In this document: positions 52,211 to 64,000 of the stretch, in pieces
Layout: the number at the start of each line of letters is the position of its first letter
Numbering within the stretch: the stretch's first letter is position 1
Assembly (NCBI RefSeq): GCF_046630445.1
Contig: NC_092341.1
Coordinates: 257,406,001 to 257,470,000, forward strand
From: Rutidosis leptorrhynchoides
Taxonomy: Eukaryota > Streptophyta > Magnoliopsida > Asterales > Asteraceae
DNA length: 64,000 bases
Direction of reading: 5' to 3'
The notes under the pieces: model-generated
Told to the model about the DNA's origin: nothing
The model's database searches: none
Seen by the model: only the letters and a program-made list of their open reading frames with translations
Made by a program: the position numbers and the translations under genes

Positions 52211-53628
52211 TTAAGTAGTAAGGTTAGTGCGAATAATTATATTCATAGCTTTCACCCGTATAGGTTCTCTGTCCTTTCTACTCAAAGCGTCAGCTACCAC
52301 ATTCGCCTTCCCCAGATGGTAACGAATCTCGAAATCGTAATCATTCAATAACTCAATCCACCTACGCTGCCTCATGTTCAGTTGTTTCTGATTAAATATG
52401 TGTTGTAGATTTTTGTGATCGGTATATATAATACTTTTGACCCCATATAAATAGTGCCTCCAAGTCTTTAATGCAAAAACAACCGCGCCTAATTCCAAAT
52501 CATGCGTCGTATAATTCTGCTCGTGAGTCTTAAATTGTCTAGATGCATAAGCAATTACCTTCGTTCATTGCCTTAATACACAACCGAGACCTTGCTTTGA
52601 GGTGTCACAATATATCACAAAATCAACATTCCCTTCAGGCAATGACAATATAGGTGCTGTAGTTAACTTTTTCTTCAATAATTGAAACGCTTTTTCTTGT
52701 TCATCCTTCCATTCAAATTTCTTCCCTTTATGCGTTAATGCAGTCAAGGGTTTTGCTAGTTTGGAAAAATCTTGGATGAATCTTCTGTAGTAACCAGCTA
52801 ATCCTAAAAATTGGCGTATGTGTCTCGGAGTTTTCGGGGTTTCCCATTTTTCAACGGTTTCAATCTTTGCCGGATCCACTTGAATACCTTCTTTGTTCAC
52901 TATGTGACCGAGGAATTTAACTTCTTCCAACCAAAATGCACACTTTGAAAACTTAGCGTACAGTTTTTCTTTCCTCAACAACTCTAGCACTTTTCTCAAA
53001 TGTTCTTCGTGCTCTTGATCATTCTTTGAGTAGATAAGTATGTCATCGATGAAAACAATGACAAACTTATCAAGATATGGTCCACACACTCGGCTCATAA
53101 GGTCCATGAACACAGCTGGTGCATTAGTTAAACCAAATGGCATAACCATAAACTCGTAATGACCGTAACGTGTCCTAAAAGCTGTTTTCGAAATATCATC
53201 CTCCTTCACCCGCATTTGATGATATCCAGAACATAAATCGATCTTCGAATAAACCGACGAGCCTTGTAGTTGATCAAATAAGTCGTCGATTCTCGGTAGT
53301 GGACAACGGTTCTTGATGGTGAGTTTGTTCAACTCTCGGTAGTCGATATACAACCTGAATGTACCATCCTTCTTTTTGACAAACAAAACAGGTGCTCCCC
53401 ACGGTGATGTGCTTGGTCGAATGAAACCACACTCTAAAAGTTCTTGTAATTGGCTTTGGAGTTCCTTCATTTCGCTGGGTGCGAGTCTGTATGGAGCACG
53501 AGCTATTGGTGCAGCTCCTGGTATAAGATCTATTTGAAATTCAACGGATCGGTGTGGAGTAGTCCCGGTAATTCTTTCGGAAATATATCGGGAAATTCTT
53601 TTGCGATGGGAACATCATTGATGTTCTT
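52211..53628 (-). pseudogene. LTR-5 reverse transcriptase and RNase H, broken
   Basis: RT lies in 53470-52565, with [24 protein letters not shown] and catalytic FIDD at residues 140-143 of the open piece. The linker before it (53628-53471) is in another frame. TGA at 52565-52567 separates RT from RNase H, which continues in the same frame to 52211 ([24 protein letters not shown]). The conserved RNase H start ([13 protein letters not shown]) precedes the stop. Confidence 0.85.
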
Positions 53629-55311
53629 TTATTCGGTTTGTACTTTCTCGACATGTGCTAAAACAGCATAGAAACCTTTTCTTATTAGCTTTTGCGCCTT
53701 CAAATTACTAATAAGATTTAGCTTCGCGTTGCTCTTTTCTCCGTACACCATTAAGGGTTTTCTTTTTTCCCGTACAATGCGAATTGCATTTTTGTAACAT
53801 ACGATCTCTGCTCTCTCCTTTTTCAACCAGTCCATTCCAATTATCAAATCAAAACTTCCTAATTCTACTGGTATCAAATCAATCTTAAATGTTTCGCTAA
53901 CCAGTTTAATTTCTCGATTCCGACATATAATATCTTCTGTAATTAATTTACCGTTTGCTAATTCGAGTAAAAATTTATTATCCAAAGGCATCAGTGGATA
54001 ACTTAATTTAGCACAAAAATCTCTACTCATATAGCTTCTATCCGCACCCGAATCAAATAAAACATAAGCAGATGTATTGTCAATAAGAAACGTACCCGTA
54101 ATAAGCTCCGGGTCTTCTTGCGCTTCTGCCGCATTAATATTGAAAACTCTTCCGCGGCCTTGTCCATTAGTATTCCCTTGGTTTGGGCAATTTCTAATAA
54201 TGTGGCCCGGTTTTCCACATTTATAACAAACTACGTCGGCATTATTTGTTCCGACGTTATTTGTTTCTTTATTTTTGTTGTTCTTTGGTCCGTAAACCTC
54301 ACATTTTGCCGCGCCATGACCACTTCTCTTACACTTGGTGCAAAATGTTGTGCAGAACACATTCGGATGGTACTCTGCACACCTGAAGCATGGTTGTTTC
54401 TGTTGTTTATTGTTATTGAAATGGTTGTTGTTGCGATTGTTATTATTGTTGGGACGGTGGTTGTAATGGTTATTGTTGTTGGGATGGTTGTTGTTGCGGT
54501 TGTTGTTGCAAAATTTAGTGCGATTGAAGTTGTGATTGCTGTGTTGATTGTTAAAATTGTGACCCTTGTCACTGGTTTCTTCCCACTTTCTTTTGATTTG
54601 TTTCGTGTTGGCTTCTTCGGCCGCCTGCTCTTTAATTCTTTCCTCAATCTGATTTATGAGTTTATGAGCCATTCGACTCGCCTTTTATATGGAGGCGGGC
54701 TCGTGTGAACTTATATCTTCTTGGATCCTTTCTGGTAACCCTTTTACAAATGCGTCGATTTTCTCCTCTTCATCTTCGAACGCTCTTGGGCACAATAAAC
54801 ACAACTCCGTGAATCATCGTTCGTATGTGGTAATATCGAATCCTTGTGTTCGTAATCCCTTAAGCTCTACTTTGAGCTTATTGACCTCGTTTTTGGGACG
54901 CTACTGCTCAGTCATCAGATGTTTGAATGCTGACCACGGTAGTGCGTATGCAGCATCTTGTTCCACTTGCTCTAGATAGGTATTCCACCATGTTAACGCA
55001 GTACCTGTGAAGGTATGCGTAGCGTACTTTACTTTGTCTTCTTCAGTACACTTACTTATGGCAAACACCGATTCAACCTTTTCGGTCCACCGTTTCAATC
55101 CGATTGGACCCTCGGTTCCATCGAATTCCAAAGGTATGAATTCTTGGTAGGAGCATCCTACACGATTTCTTGTGGTGTTATTTGCATTGCTAGATTCAGA
55201 GTTATTGTTGTTGTTTTGCATTGCAGCCTGTACTGCAGCTATGTTTGCTGCAAAGAAAACACGGAAGTCTTCCTCGCTCATGTTCAAATTCTGACGAGTC
55301 ATCGGTGCCAT
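53629..55311 (-). pseudogene. LTR-5 gag-protease, broken
   Basis: Start ATG 55311 (MAPMTRQN); codons before it lack an ATG. One frame, with three in-frame stops between 54903 and 54685. The gag capsid-like part has FDGTEGPIGLKRWTEK and LTWWNTYL. An Asn/His-rich low-complexity linker follows, then three zinc-knuckle-like motifs (CFRCAEYHPNVFC, CTKCKRSGHGAAKC, CYKCGKPGHIIRNC) and the protease motif LFDSGADRSYMS. The frame ends at TAA 53629-53631, where pol shifts frame. Confidence 0.9.
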
Positions 55312-55650
55312 TTCCTTCAAAAATAGCTCAAAAGAATTAAGTTAATCATATAGAATTTTAAGAGTAGAAAATAGTATTTTGTAGCATAGTATGAACTCAT
55401 TTATAAAAGCTTTTTCTTCATATTAGCGTTTTATAGTTTTAATTTGGTAGTACCTACCCGTTAAGTTCATACTTAGTAGCTAATATACAATTCAACTACT
55501 ACAATTCTATATGAAAAACTGATTATAATAACATTTCGCGTTCAAATTTTATACAATATTTTACAAACTTACAATACCGCTATTTTACATATAGCATGAA
55601 ATATAGCACATAATAACTTTGATACAAAACAGTTGTGACAACAATCCTAG
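55312..55650 (-). other. Spacer between F-box ORF and gag, with polypurine-like motif
   Basis: Non-coding. At 55447-55462 the minus strand reads TTAACGGGTAGGTACT, identical over 16 bases to the LTR-3 polypurine tract and LTR edge. Confidence 0.5.
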
Positions 55651-56343
55651 TTAATACGCAAGTTGTTCAGTAAAGGCAATAAAAACACGTAATTCATAAG
55701 TCCAGAAACAAGTCATGCATTTTGGTTTTACTAAGGCTACTTCCCATCCTTGGTCTTGTGGAACATAACCGTTGTGGCCGTTGACAAGACAGCATGTTGT
55801 AACGTCATCAAAGGGACAAGGGTTTCGTAATGCCCAACAGCCCCGTAATAATCTAAAAACCTTGTTTCTCACCCCAACCACTGAATCCGTCACTTGTGGG
55901 AAGGTTTTATTTAAAAGTTACAATCCAATGTTCTTTTTCTCATTTTGGTGAGAAGCGAACATCACTAACCCGTAAGCATAACATGCTTCTTTATGTTGCA
56001 TGTTAGAGGCTCTTTCTAACTCACGAAGTCCTATGTTGGAATATGTTGAGTCAAAATAGGTTCTTAACCCGTAGCGTAAAATTGCATTTGGGTTCCCCGC
56101 ATTTAATGCTTTAAAGAAAACACGGCGTAACTTACGGTGTCCCCAATGTGATATACCCCATCTTTCAAATGAAAGCCTTTTATAAACTAAGGAATGCCTG
56201 GAACGTTCTTCAAATGTTCTACAAACTAATTTTGCCATAAATAATTGTGCCGACGAATTCTGACCGACTTTAGACAAGATTTCATCAATCATGTCCCCGG
56301 GTAGGTCTTCTAAAATTTTTGGTTGTCTATCCTTAACGTCCAT
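55651..56343 (-). pseudogene. F-box protein gene (At1g67623-like) inside a retrotransposon
   Basis: 231 codons in one frame from ATG 56343, with one premature TAA at 55918-55920 (codon 142). Residues 11-23 (LEDLPGDMIDEIL) and the following AKLVCRTFEERS form an F-box, the Skp1-binding domain of SCF ubiquitin ligases. The middle (NAGNPNAILRYGL, KEACYAYGLVMF) is the Sel1/TPR-like part of plant At1g67623-type F-box proteins. The C-terminus has the CMTCFWTYELRVF Cys pair (209-212) typical of that group. It lies between the 5' LTR and gag on the element's strand. The ATG follows a pyrimidine-rich CTGTTTTACAG, a possible splice acceptor. No introns are seen inside. Whether it served the element or is a captured host gene is open. 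Confidence 0.8.
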
Positions 56344-56481
56344 TGTGTTTTTATACTGTAAAACAGATGAGAATTAGATTCGTAAAAGATAATTATCAAA
56401 TAATACAAGCAATTTTTACATACAACAAGAAAGTACAAGCACACTTATATTACATATATTACACCGCATGTTTACAACTCT

Positions 56482-57096
56482 TTATTCCGACTCACTTGTT
56501 TCTTCTTCTTCGGACTTGGTTTTTTTCGCTAATTTCCTAGGGATATATGGTGCTCCCCTAATACGAGCCGTTCTTTTCACAAATGGTCTAGAAGGACCAG
56601 GTGGCTTAGATGTTCCCGGGTTATAGCTAAAACTTAAGAAATACGAGTGTTGACGGTATTTTCCATCGGGACATTTCATGTTAACATAGAGGTCATCGTG
56701 GTTGGACTCGGGTTTTTCTATTTTTATGCCTTTTCCCTTATTATTTTCTTTTGCCTTTTCAAATTGTGTCGGGGTAATTTCTATAACATCATCGGAATCC
56801 TCATCGGGATCCGATTCATCGAAAAATTGGTAATCTTCCCAATATTTTGCTTCCTCGGCGGAAACACCATTGAACATTATTAATTTTGGTCCATTGGTTG
56901 AGGATTTTCTTTTATTTATCTGTTTTTCAGTGGTTTCTAATATTTCCTCCCCCGGAACCTCTTCTTCTTTGGGTTCCTCTTCTTCCGGTTCCTCTTCTTC
57001 CGGTTCCTCTTAGGGAATTTGTGAATCTTCCCAATATATATTCGACTCTTCATTATTATTAGGTGAGTCGATGGGATTTGTATTAGAGGTAGACAT
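56482..57096 (-). pseudogene. Acidic-protein ORF next to the LTR-5 5' LTR
   Basis: 205 codons from ATG 57096, with one TAA at 57010-57012 (codon 29). The N-terminal third is a Glu/Pro-rich repeat (EEPEEEEP), followed by an Asp/Glu-rich stretch (DESDPDEDSDD), a YxN segment (HDDLYVNMKCPDG) and a basic tail with proline runs (KPPGPSRPFVKRTARIRG) ending in KTKSEEEETSESE. I do not recognise a domain. It is 139 bp upstream of the F-box ORF on the same strand and its ATG directly follows TGATAG, which could be an acceptor AG. Confidence 0.6.
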
Positions 57097-57292
57097 CTAT
57101 CACACAATATCAAACACGTTAAGAGATTAATATATCACATAATATTTACATGTTAATAATATATAGTTTCCAACAAAAAAATGTTAAGCAATCGTTTTTA
57201 AAGAAAACACGGTCGAAGTCCAGACTCACTAATGCATCCTAACAAATTCGGTTAGACACACTAATGCAAATTTTTGGTTCTCTAAGACCAAC

Positions 57293-57305
57293 GCTCGGAT
57301 ACCAA
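57293..57305 (-). other. LTR-5 primer-binding site, tRNA-Met type
   Basis: On the minus strand TTGGTATCCGAGC, one base off the initiator tRNA-Met complement, 1 bp inside the 5' LTR. It fixes the right LTR as 5'. Confidence 0.85.
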
Positions 57306-60152
57306 CTGAAATGTCCCGTTCATATTGATTATAAATGTTCCATATTAATTGATTTCGTTGCGAGGTTTTGACCTCTATATGAGACGTTTTTCAAAGGCTG
57401 CATTCGATTTTAAAACAAACCATAATTTTTAAAATATTACGACGATTATCAAATAATGATAATCTAAAATATAGCGTTTTCACATGACCATTACATAATG
57501 GTTTACAATAATATTACACATCAATATGTGCCTTCGAATGCAGTTTTTAAACAATATTATACAAACATGGACTCCAAATCTTGTCCTTAATTTAGTATGC
57601 AACAGCGGAAGCTCTTAAAAATCACCTGAGAATAAACATGCTTAAAACGTCAACAAAAAATGTTGGTGAGTTATAGGTTTAACCTATATATTTATCAAAT
57701 TGTAATAATAGACTACAAGATTTCATTTCTCATAAATACACATCTCGTATCAGGCATTTCGCAAACTGCATAGAGATAAAAATCAATCATATGGTGAACA
57801 CCTGGTAACCGACCTTAACAAGATGCATATAGAATATCCCCATCATTTCAGGACTCCCTTCGGACATGATAAATTCGAAGTACTAAAGCATCCGGTACTT
57901 TGGATGGGGCTTGTTGGGCCCAATAGATCTATCTTTAGGATTCGCGTCAATTAGGGTGTCTATTCCCTAATTCTTAGATTACCAGACTAAAAAGGGGCAT
58001 ATTCGGTTTAATAATTCAACCATAGAATGTAGTTTCACGTACTTGTGTCTATTTTGTAAAACATTTATAAAACTGCATCTATTCTCATCCCAAAAATATT
58101 AGATTTAAAAAGTGGGACTATAACTCACTTTCACAGATTTTTACTTCATCGAAAATAAGACTTGGCCACTGGTCGATTCACGAACCTATAACAAATATAT
58201 ATATATTTATATCAAAGTATGATCGAAATATATTCACAATATTTTTATTACGTTTTAATGATTTAAGTTTGTTAAGTTAGCAGTCCTCGTTAGTAACCTA
58301 CAACTAGTTGTCCACAGTTAGATGTACAGAAATAAATAAATATATATTATCTCGAATCAATCCACGACCCAGTGTATATAAGTCTCAGGCTAGATCACAA
58401 CTCAAAGTATATATATTATTTTGGAATCAACCTCAACCCTGTATAGCTAACTCAAGCATTACTGCATATAGAGTGTCTATGATTGTTCCGAAATATATAT
58501 ATAGATGGGTCGATATGAAATGTCAAAACATTGTATACGTGTCTATGGTATCCCAAGATTACATAATATGTATAATACAATATAAATTAGTTAGGATATG
58601 TTTAGTCTAGATTTGTTACAAAATTTTCGTAGCTAAAACTAGCAAATTTATCCAATTTTGTTTTACCCGCCATTTCTTCGTTTCAAATCCGTTTTGAGTG
58701 ATTCAAGTTGCTATGGTTTCATAATGAACTCAAATTTATGAAACTAAAAAGAAAAAGTATAAGTTTATAGTCGGAAATACAGGTTACAAGTCATTTTTTA
58801 AAGAGGTAGTCATTTCTGTCGAAAGAACGACATCTTGATGACCATTTTGAAAAACATACTTCCACTTTGAGTTTAACCATGATTTTTGGATATAGTTTCA
58901 TGTTCATAAGAAAAATCATTTTCCCAGAAGAAAAACTTTTAAATCAAAGTTTATCATAGTTTTTAATTATCAAACCCAAAACAGCCCGCGGTGTTACTAC
59001 AACGGCGTATGTCCGGTTTTACGATGTTTTTCGTGTTTCCAGGTTTTAAATCATTAAGTTAGCATATCATATAGATATAAAACATGTGTTTAGTTGATTT
59101 TAAAAGTCAAGTTAGAAGGATTAACTTTATTTGCGAACAAGTTTAGAATTAACTAAACTATGGTCTAGTGATTACAAGTTTAAATCTTCGAATAAGATAG
59201 TTATATATATATGAATCGAATGATGTTATGAACATCATTACTACCTCAAGTTTAGTAGGTAAATCTACTGGAAGTAACAAAAATTGATCTAGCTTCAAAG
59301 AATTCTTGGATGGCTTGAAAGTTTTTGAAGTAGAATCATGACACGAAAACAAGTTCAAGTAAGATTTTCACTCGAAATAAGATAGTTATAGTTATAGAAA
59401 TTGAATCAAAGTTTGAATATGAGTATTACCTTGTATTAGAAAGATATCTTGTTGTAAATAAGACAGATTTCTTGAGCTTAGATGATTACTTGGATTGGAT
59501 TAGAAAGCTTGGAAATAATCTTGCAAACTTGATAGTATTCTTGATTTTATGAAACTAGAACTTATAGAATTTATGAAAAACACTTAGAACTTGAAGATAG
59601 AACTTGAGAGAGATTAATTATATGAAGAAAATTGAAGATTGAAAGTGTTTGTAGGTGTTTTTGGTCGTTGGTATATGGATTAGATATAAAGGATGTGTAA
59701 GTTTGTTTTCATGTAAATAATTCATGAATGATTTCATTCTAGTTGAAAAAATGATGGTTCCCACATGTTTAATGACTCACATGGGCTGCTAAGGAGCTGA
59801 TGATTGAGTGTATATACCAATAGTATATACATCTAGAAGCTTTGTATTGTACGAGTACGAATACGGGTGCATACGAGTAGAATTGTTGATGAAAATGAAT
59901 GAGGATGTAATTGTAAGCATTTTTGTTAAGTAGAAGTACTTTGATATATGTCATAAAGTCTTCCAAAAGTGTATTAATACATCTTAATACACTATATGTA
60001 TATACATTTAACTGAGTCGTTAAGTCATCGTTAGTCGTTATATGTAAGTGTTGTTTCGGAATCTTTAAGTTAACGATCTTGTTAAATATAATTGATCCAT
60101 TGTTATTACACTTAAATGAGATGCTAAATTGTTATGTTAACATGTTAACATG

Positions 60153-60169
60153 GTGTATATATATATATG

Positions 60170-60222
<53 letters not shown>
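60153..60222. repeat. (TA)n(GT)n compound microsatellite
   Basis: TA with a few TGTA interruptions, then GT to about 60222; counterpart of 50055-50146. Confidence 0.85.
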
Positions 60223-60529
60223 AAAATACTATTACAACGATAATCGTTACATATATGTATTGTTTCGAAATCCTTAAGTTAGTAGTCTCATCTTACTCGT
60301 GTAGTTCATTATTAATACGCTTAATGATATATGTAATTATCATTTCATGATGTTAAACATAGTGTATTAATATCTTAACATGATACATATGTATTTAGTA
60401 AGACGTTGTTGTAACGATAGCCGTTATATATATCGTTTCGCGTTTCTTAATTCACTACTTTCATTTTATGTATATAACTCAATGTTAATGTACTTGGTGA
60501 GATACTTACTCATCATAATATCATGTTAA

Positions 60530-60629
<100 letters not shown>

Positions 60630-60822
60630 CATGTTGTTTTTACAAGTTTTAACGTTCGTGAATCACCGGTCAACTTGGGTGGTCAATTGTCTACATGAAA
60701 CTCATTTCAATAAATCAAGTCTTAACAAGTTTGATTGCTTAACATGTTGGAAACATTTAATCATGCAAAAATAGTTTTCATTTAATATATAATCATGGAA
60801 AAGTTCGGGTCACTACAGCATC

Positions 60823-63441
60823 TACAACATCACAAGCTCCGCCAGATCCATAATCACCGCAAACATCATCACTAATCAACAATGCGTATGTCGTATCAAC
60901 GAGTTATGAACTATTAACTCATTCCCTCTGAAGAAATTATATGTATATTTTATATATATATGAATTTTGAAATCAAAATAAATCTTTTCGTACTAAGCTA
61001 TTACATGTAAATCTTAACTGGAAGGTACTACTCGGTTAGTTCATATTACTAATATGTTATACATCCTTCATTAATGACTTAACAATCGTTAAATATAATC
61101 TCTGCTTCGACTTAATAGATTCCATTTCATAATAAATCAAGTGTACTATTCAAATACATGTTTGATTTTACACTTTCATTTTCGATGTACTCGAAACTTT
61201 CTAGAAAACATCATTCGTATCTTGCGAAGTTAGCAAGAGTTCCAAGAGAACCAACATGATTCACTGAGGAAATATCAATAAAACTGAATAATGAAGTATT
61301 GATTACATTAGTGAAATACTCCGTGAAGATTATGAAATCTTTAATGTTTTAGAGATTATTCATTTCTAATTCAGCCGAAAATCAAATGAGCTTAATATGA
61401 TATTAACTCATTAAATCTGTATTACATCTAAAGAATATATACATACATATATTTTCATAAAGACTGTAATAAAATTTTCTGGTACAAAATATTACTTGTG
61501 AAACTTTTGACGGGTAGGTAATACCCGAAAGATATATAAATTCACAATTAATATGTTACATTCTTCGATTCTGATTCAGCAAATCATCAACTATACTCAC
61601 TACTTTCACAACGATATACATTCTTTCCTAGAAATTGAAACAACCATTCACATCCAAATTTGATTACATATTCTGATTTTGAAAAATCAGAATCCAAGCC
61701 AAGATTTAACAGAAAACATCACTCTTAGATTCTTACATCTTTCAAATGCCATACTTTGAATTCAAAACTGTACTAGAACATCATATGTATACATATAACA
61801 TTCATCTCTTAGAATTATGAGCTTTCATTCTAAAATTCTGAAAAGCAACCAGTCTATGAATCAATACTCTGAATGTTGAAAAAAAAATTTTGAAGGAAGC
61901 AGCAAAAACTGTAAACGACCTTAACAGTCCAAAGTTTGATGATAAAGAATACTGGCTGAAGAAGCTCAGAAGATGAGAAAATTTGGTACTGAAAAACAGA
62001 TTGAGCAAACCATGAAGGAGGCTGTGGACAAATCACAAAGACTAAACCTGCCTTCAAAGAATCCAAATGATTCAGTGTCTGCTGAAGTCATTAACGAATA
62101 CCTTGCTCCTGACTCTAAACCTTTGCGGACAAATCTTCTTCATCATCTTTCGATATTAGAAATTCTAAGATATCATCGTATCTTTCATTATAAATATCCT
62201 CGATATTTCTGAAGATATTTTCATAACTATTCTTATCTGAAATCATTTATCTATTCGCGTTATCTGCATTACATCATAAAGGAAACTGTTTAGTTTCTAT
62301 ATTCTGTAAACCTTCGAGTTTAAATTATGAATATTTTGAAGAAGTGTTGGGAATCGAAGCATGAGTTAGTATAATATAATGACACTTGATCAACATGATT
62401 ATATTACAGTAAGTCATGCTGAGTTTCTAATGGAACGTGATAAAGGTTCACAGATCATACCCTCATCATGAACCATGTTACATAACTCTTTCATTCTATT
62501 TTACCTCTAAACATATCAAGAAAATGTTTTCTTGATGATTCGGTCTTTTTCGGGTATTCTGGTAATTTGACAAATCAAATCGTGCTATTACCTTTCCTTT
62601 TGGCTTTGTATATTATGATCATTCGAAACTCCATACCTACGAATTCTGGACCATTATTCGCTTGACTTGAAGTCGGGAAGAAGAAAACAAAAGCATGAAG
62701 CTTCGAAATAGAAATAGGAGTATAAATCGCAGCAAATAAGAGAGAGCATTAACTGTGGATGTCAATGATTATAGAAAGACAGAAGCAGGGACATCGAAAT
62801 ATAAGGGGAGATATAAAACCTAACAACAACCTAGAAATTACAAACCGTGTATATCGATGCATATAGCAATATAAAGACATGGGAGGACTAAGAACACTAT
62901 AAAACCAAGAGTATAGTAGAAGTAAATAGATTCTTCTGGCGACAGATGAAAAAGAAGAATGACAGATATGAAAGTTAGGAGTATATCAAGAATTGGAACT
63001 GGATGGAGCATATTGACGAATGCTTTAAAATATGAATTGAGAGAGAAAGAATAGAATAAATAAGGAAAACAAAGGGAGTAGATTTATAGTGAAACATTCG
63101 ACAGAGCAATCGAAATAGATCATTGCATTTAATCAAAGAAGATCCTAATTTTCTTAATTACCGAAGAATCAAATCTTATCAAGGAGATTTTCTCCAACTC
63201 TCTTGAACTCTAGAAATCAACCCTATCTACGTCAAAAGTTAAGACGAATCTCTATTCTTCATTTCACTCTTTTACGATAACTTCTCTCATACGCTTCGAG
63301 TAATTGGATTGTTTTATCCATATTATTCAATGGTGATAAACTCTATTTATAAACTCGTATTCGTCATGAAAACATTTTTATTGTTAGCCATGACGACCTC
63401 ACTCAAATTTCGGGATGAAATTTCTTTTAACGGGTAGGTAC
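60823..63441 (+). other. LTR-3 interior after LTR-5, mostly non-coding
   Basis: About 2.6 kb. It holds a short echo of 46870-46955 near 61285-61365, a palindromic CGGGTAGGTAATACCCG (61511-61527), a decayed ORF (61860-62212) and, at 63430-63441, the polypurine tract (ACGGGTAGGTAC) before the 3' LTR. No gag, RT or integrase sequence is recognisable. Confidence 0.6.
61860..62212 (+). pseudogene. Decayed LTR-3 ORF of unknown function
   Basis: Two abutting frames: 61860 to about 61977 (charged, EYWLKKLRR end) and 61973-62212 (KQIEQTMKEAVDKSQRL, then SVSAEVINEYLAPDSK). The overlap suggests one ORF split by an indel near 61975. Predicted mostly helical and charged. I do not recognise it. Confidence 0.4.
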
Positions 63442-63617
63442 TGTCGTGACCGGGAAATTTCTGACCAAATTTAAACTTAATCTTTATATGATAACACTAT
63501 TTTGACAAGTTCTAAAACTTTTGAAATGAGTTTTATACCAACAACTGACCACCCATTTGCCCGAAGATTCACGAACGTCATAACTTGTTTTAATTGTGTA
63601 ATTGTGTATATATATAT

Positions 63618-63684
<67 letters not shown>

Positions 63685-64000
63685 GTGTATATATATAAAT
63701 TATTAGTGGTCATCTATCAATTTAATATAGATATAAATAATACGTAGTATATGCTTTATTGTGTATAAAAATAATAGTAAGAGATGCAGATAAAAATGAA
63801 AAGAACTTAAAATTTTAAAAACACGTATGCTTTTAGGTTGTTGGTAATCAATAAGTGATTTTAGACTTTTTAGAGTGGAATCTTCATAGTGGGTCATTGC
63901 ATAATGCTTTTGGTTTTACATATCACGTGTTGAATGTTAATTGCCAGTAATCATGTTGAATAGCTATCTAGCTAAGTAGACTTTTGACAAGGTAATGTTA
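63442..64000 (+). repeat. LTR-3 3' LTR, left part
   Basis: Begins TGTCGTGACCGGG and matches 25814-26380, with about 2.5% substitutions and a longer TA tract. It runs off the right edge. Confidence 0.9.
63609..63681. repeat. (TA)n microsatellite in the LTR-3 3' LTR
   Basis: Longer than the matching tract in the 5' LTR (26036-26069). Confidence 0.9.

Noticed and set aside
54118..54708. 196-codon plus-strand hydrophobic frame that looks membrane-like
   Set aside because: Antisense of the Asn-rich gag linker of LTR-5; AAT/AAC codons read as Ile/Val in reverse.

Overview
The window is plant nuclear DNA made almost entirely of transposable elements. It is AT-rich, has long (TA)n tracts and GT-AG introns, and carries several plant-type LTR retrotransposons nested in one another. 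I see no intact host gene, no tRNA or rRNA gene and no CRISPR array. A eudicot is clear from the element families; Asteraceae is only a guess. I number the LTR elements LTR-1 to LTR-5 by their left ends.

Layout. (1) 1-3415: the 5' end of a minus-strand Athila-like element (LTR-1), with its LTR at 1439-3415, a primer-binding site and a short open gag-like frame running off the left edge. It sits inside a Ty1/copia pol gene whose last 102 codons survive at 3416-3721. (2) 4554-9194: a hAT-type non-autonomous transposon with 8-bp target duplications. It is split by a minus-strand Helitron (about 5034-9015) carrying pieces of a multi-exon host gene. (3) 10336-10737: a Tourist/PIF-like MITE. (4) 10800 to beyond 64000: LTR-2, an old, badly broken chromovirus-type Ty3/gypsy element. 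Its 5' LTR is split by a hAT MITE that is itself split by a solo LTR of the LTR-5 family. Its integrase is split by a second solo LTR of that family, and its 3' LTR is split by LTR-3. (5) 25814 to beyond 64000: LTR-3, a non-autonomous element with LTRs of about 2.9 kb and no pol of its own. Its 5' LTR is split by LTR-4 (26873-43829, a young Athila-like element) and its interior by LTR-5 (47097-60817, a minus-strand chromovirus-type element).

The nesting order agrees with LTR divergence counted by eye: LTR-2 about 8%, LTR-3 about 2.5%, LTR-5 about 3%, LTR-4 about 1.2%. LTR-3 and LTR-5 share leader, LTR 3' end and polypurine-tract sequence but carry different cargo, so LTR-3 looks like a non-autonomous relative of the LTR-5 lineage.

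Most unusual points: a pair of short palindromes about 33 bp apart placed 20-23 bp upstream of the TATA box in both Athila-like LTRs, with the same layout but unrelated sequence; an F-box protein gene and an acidic-protein gene lying between the 5' LTR and gag of LTR-5; an intron-containing ORF downstream of pol in LTR-4; a second zinc-knuckle ORF after pol in LTR-4; a Helitron with a doubled 3' terminator and phase-consistent captured exons; and a gag-like ORF in LTR-1 reduced to its zinc-knuckle half. All autonomous-looking coding regions here are broken except the LTR-4 RT-RNase H-integrase frame, which looks intact.
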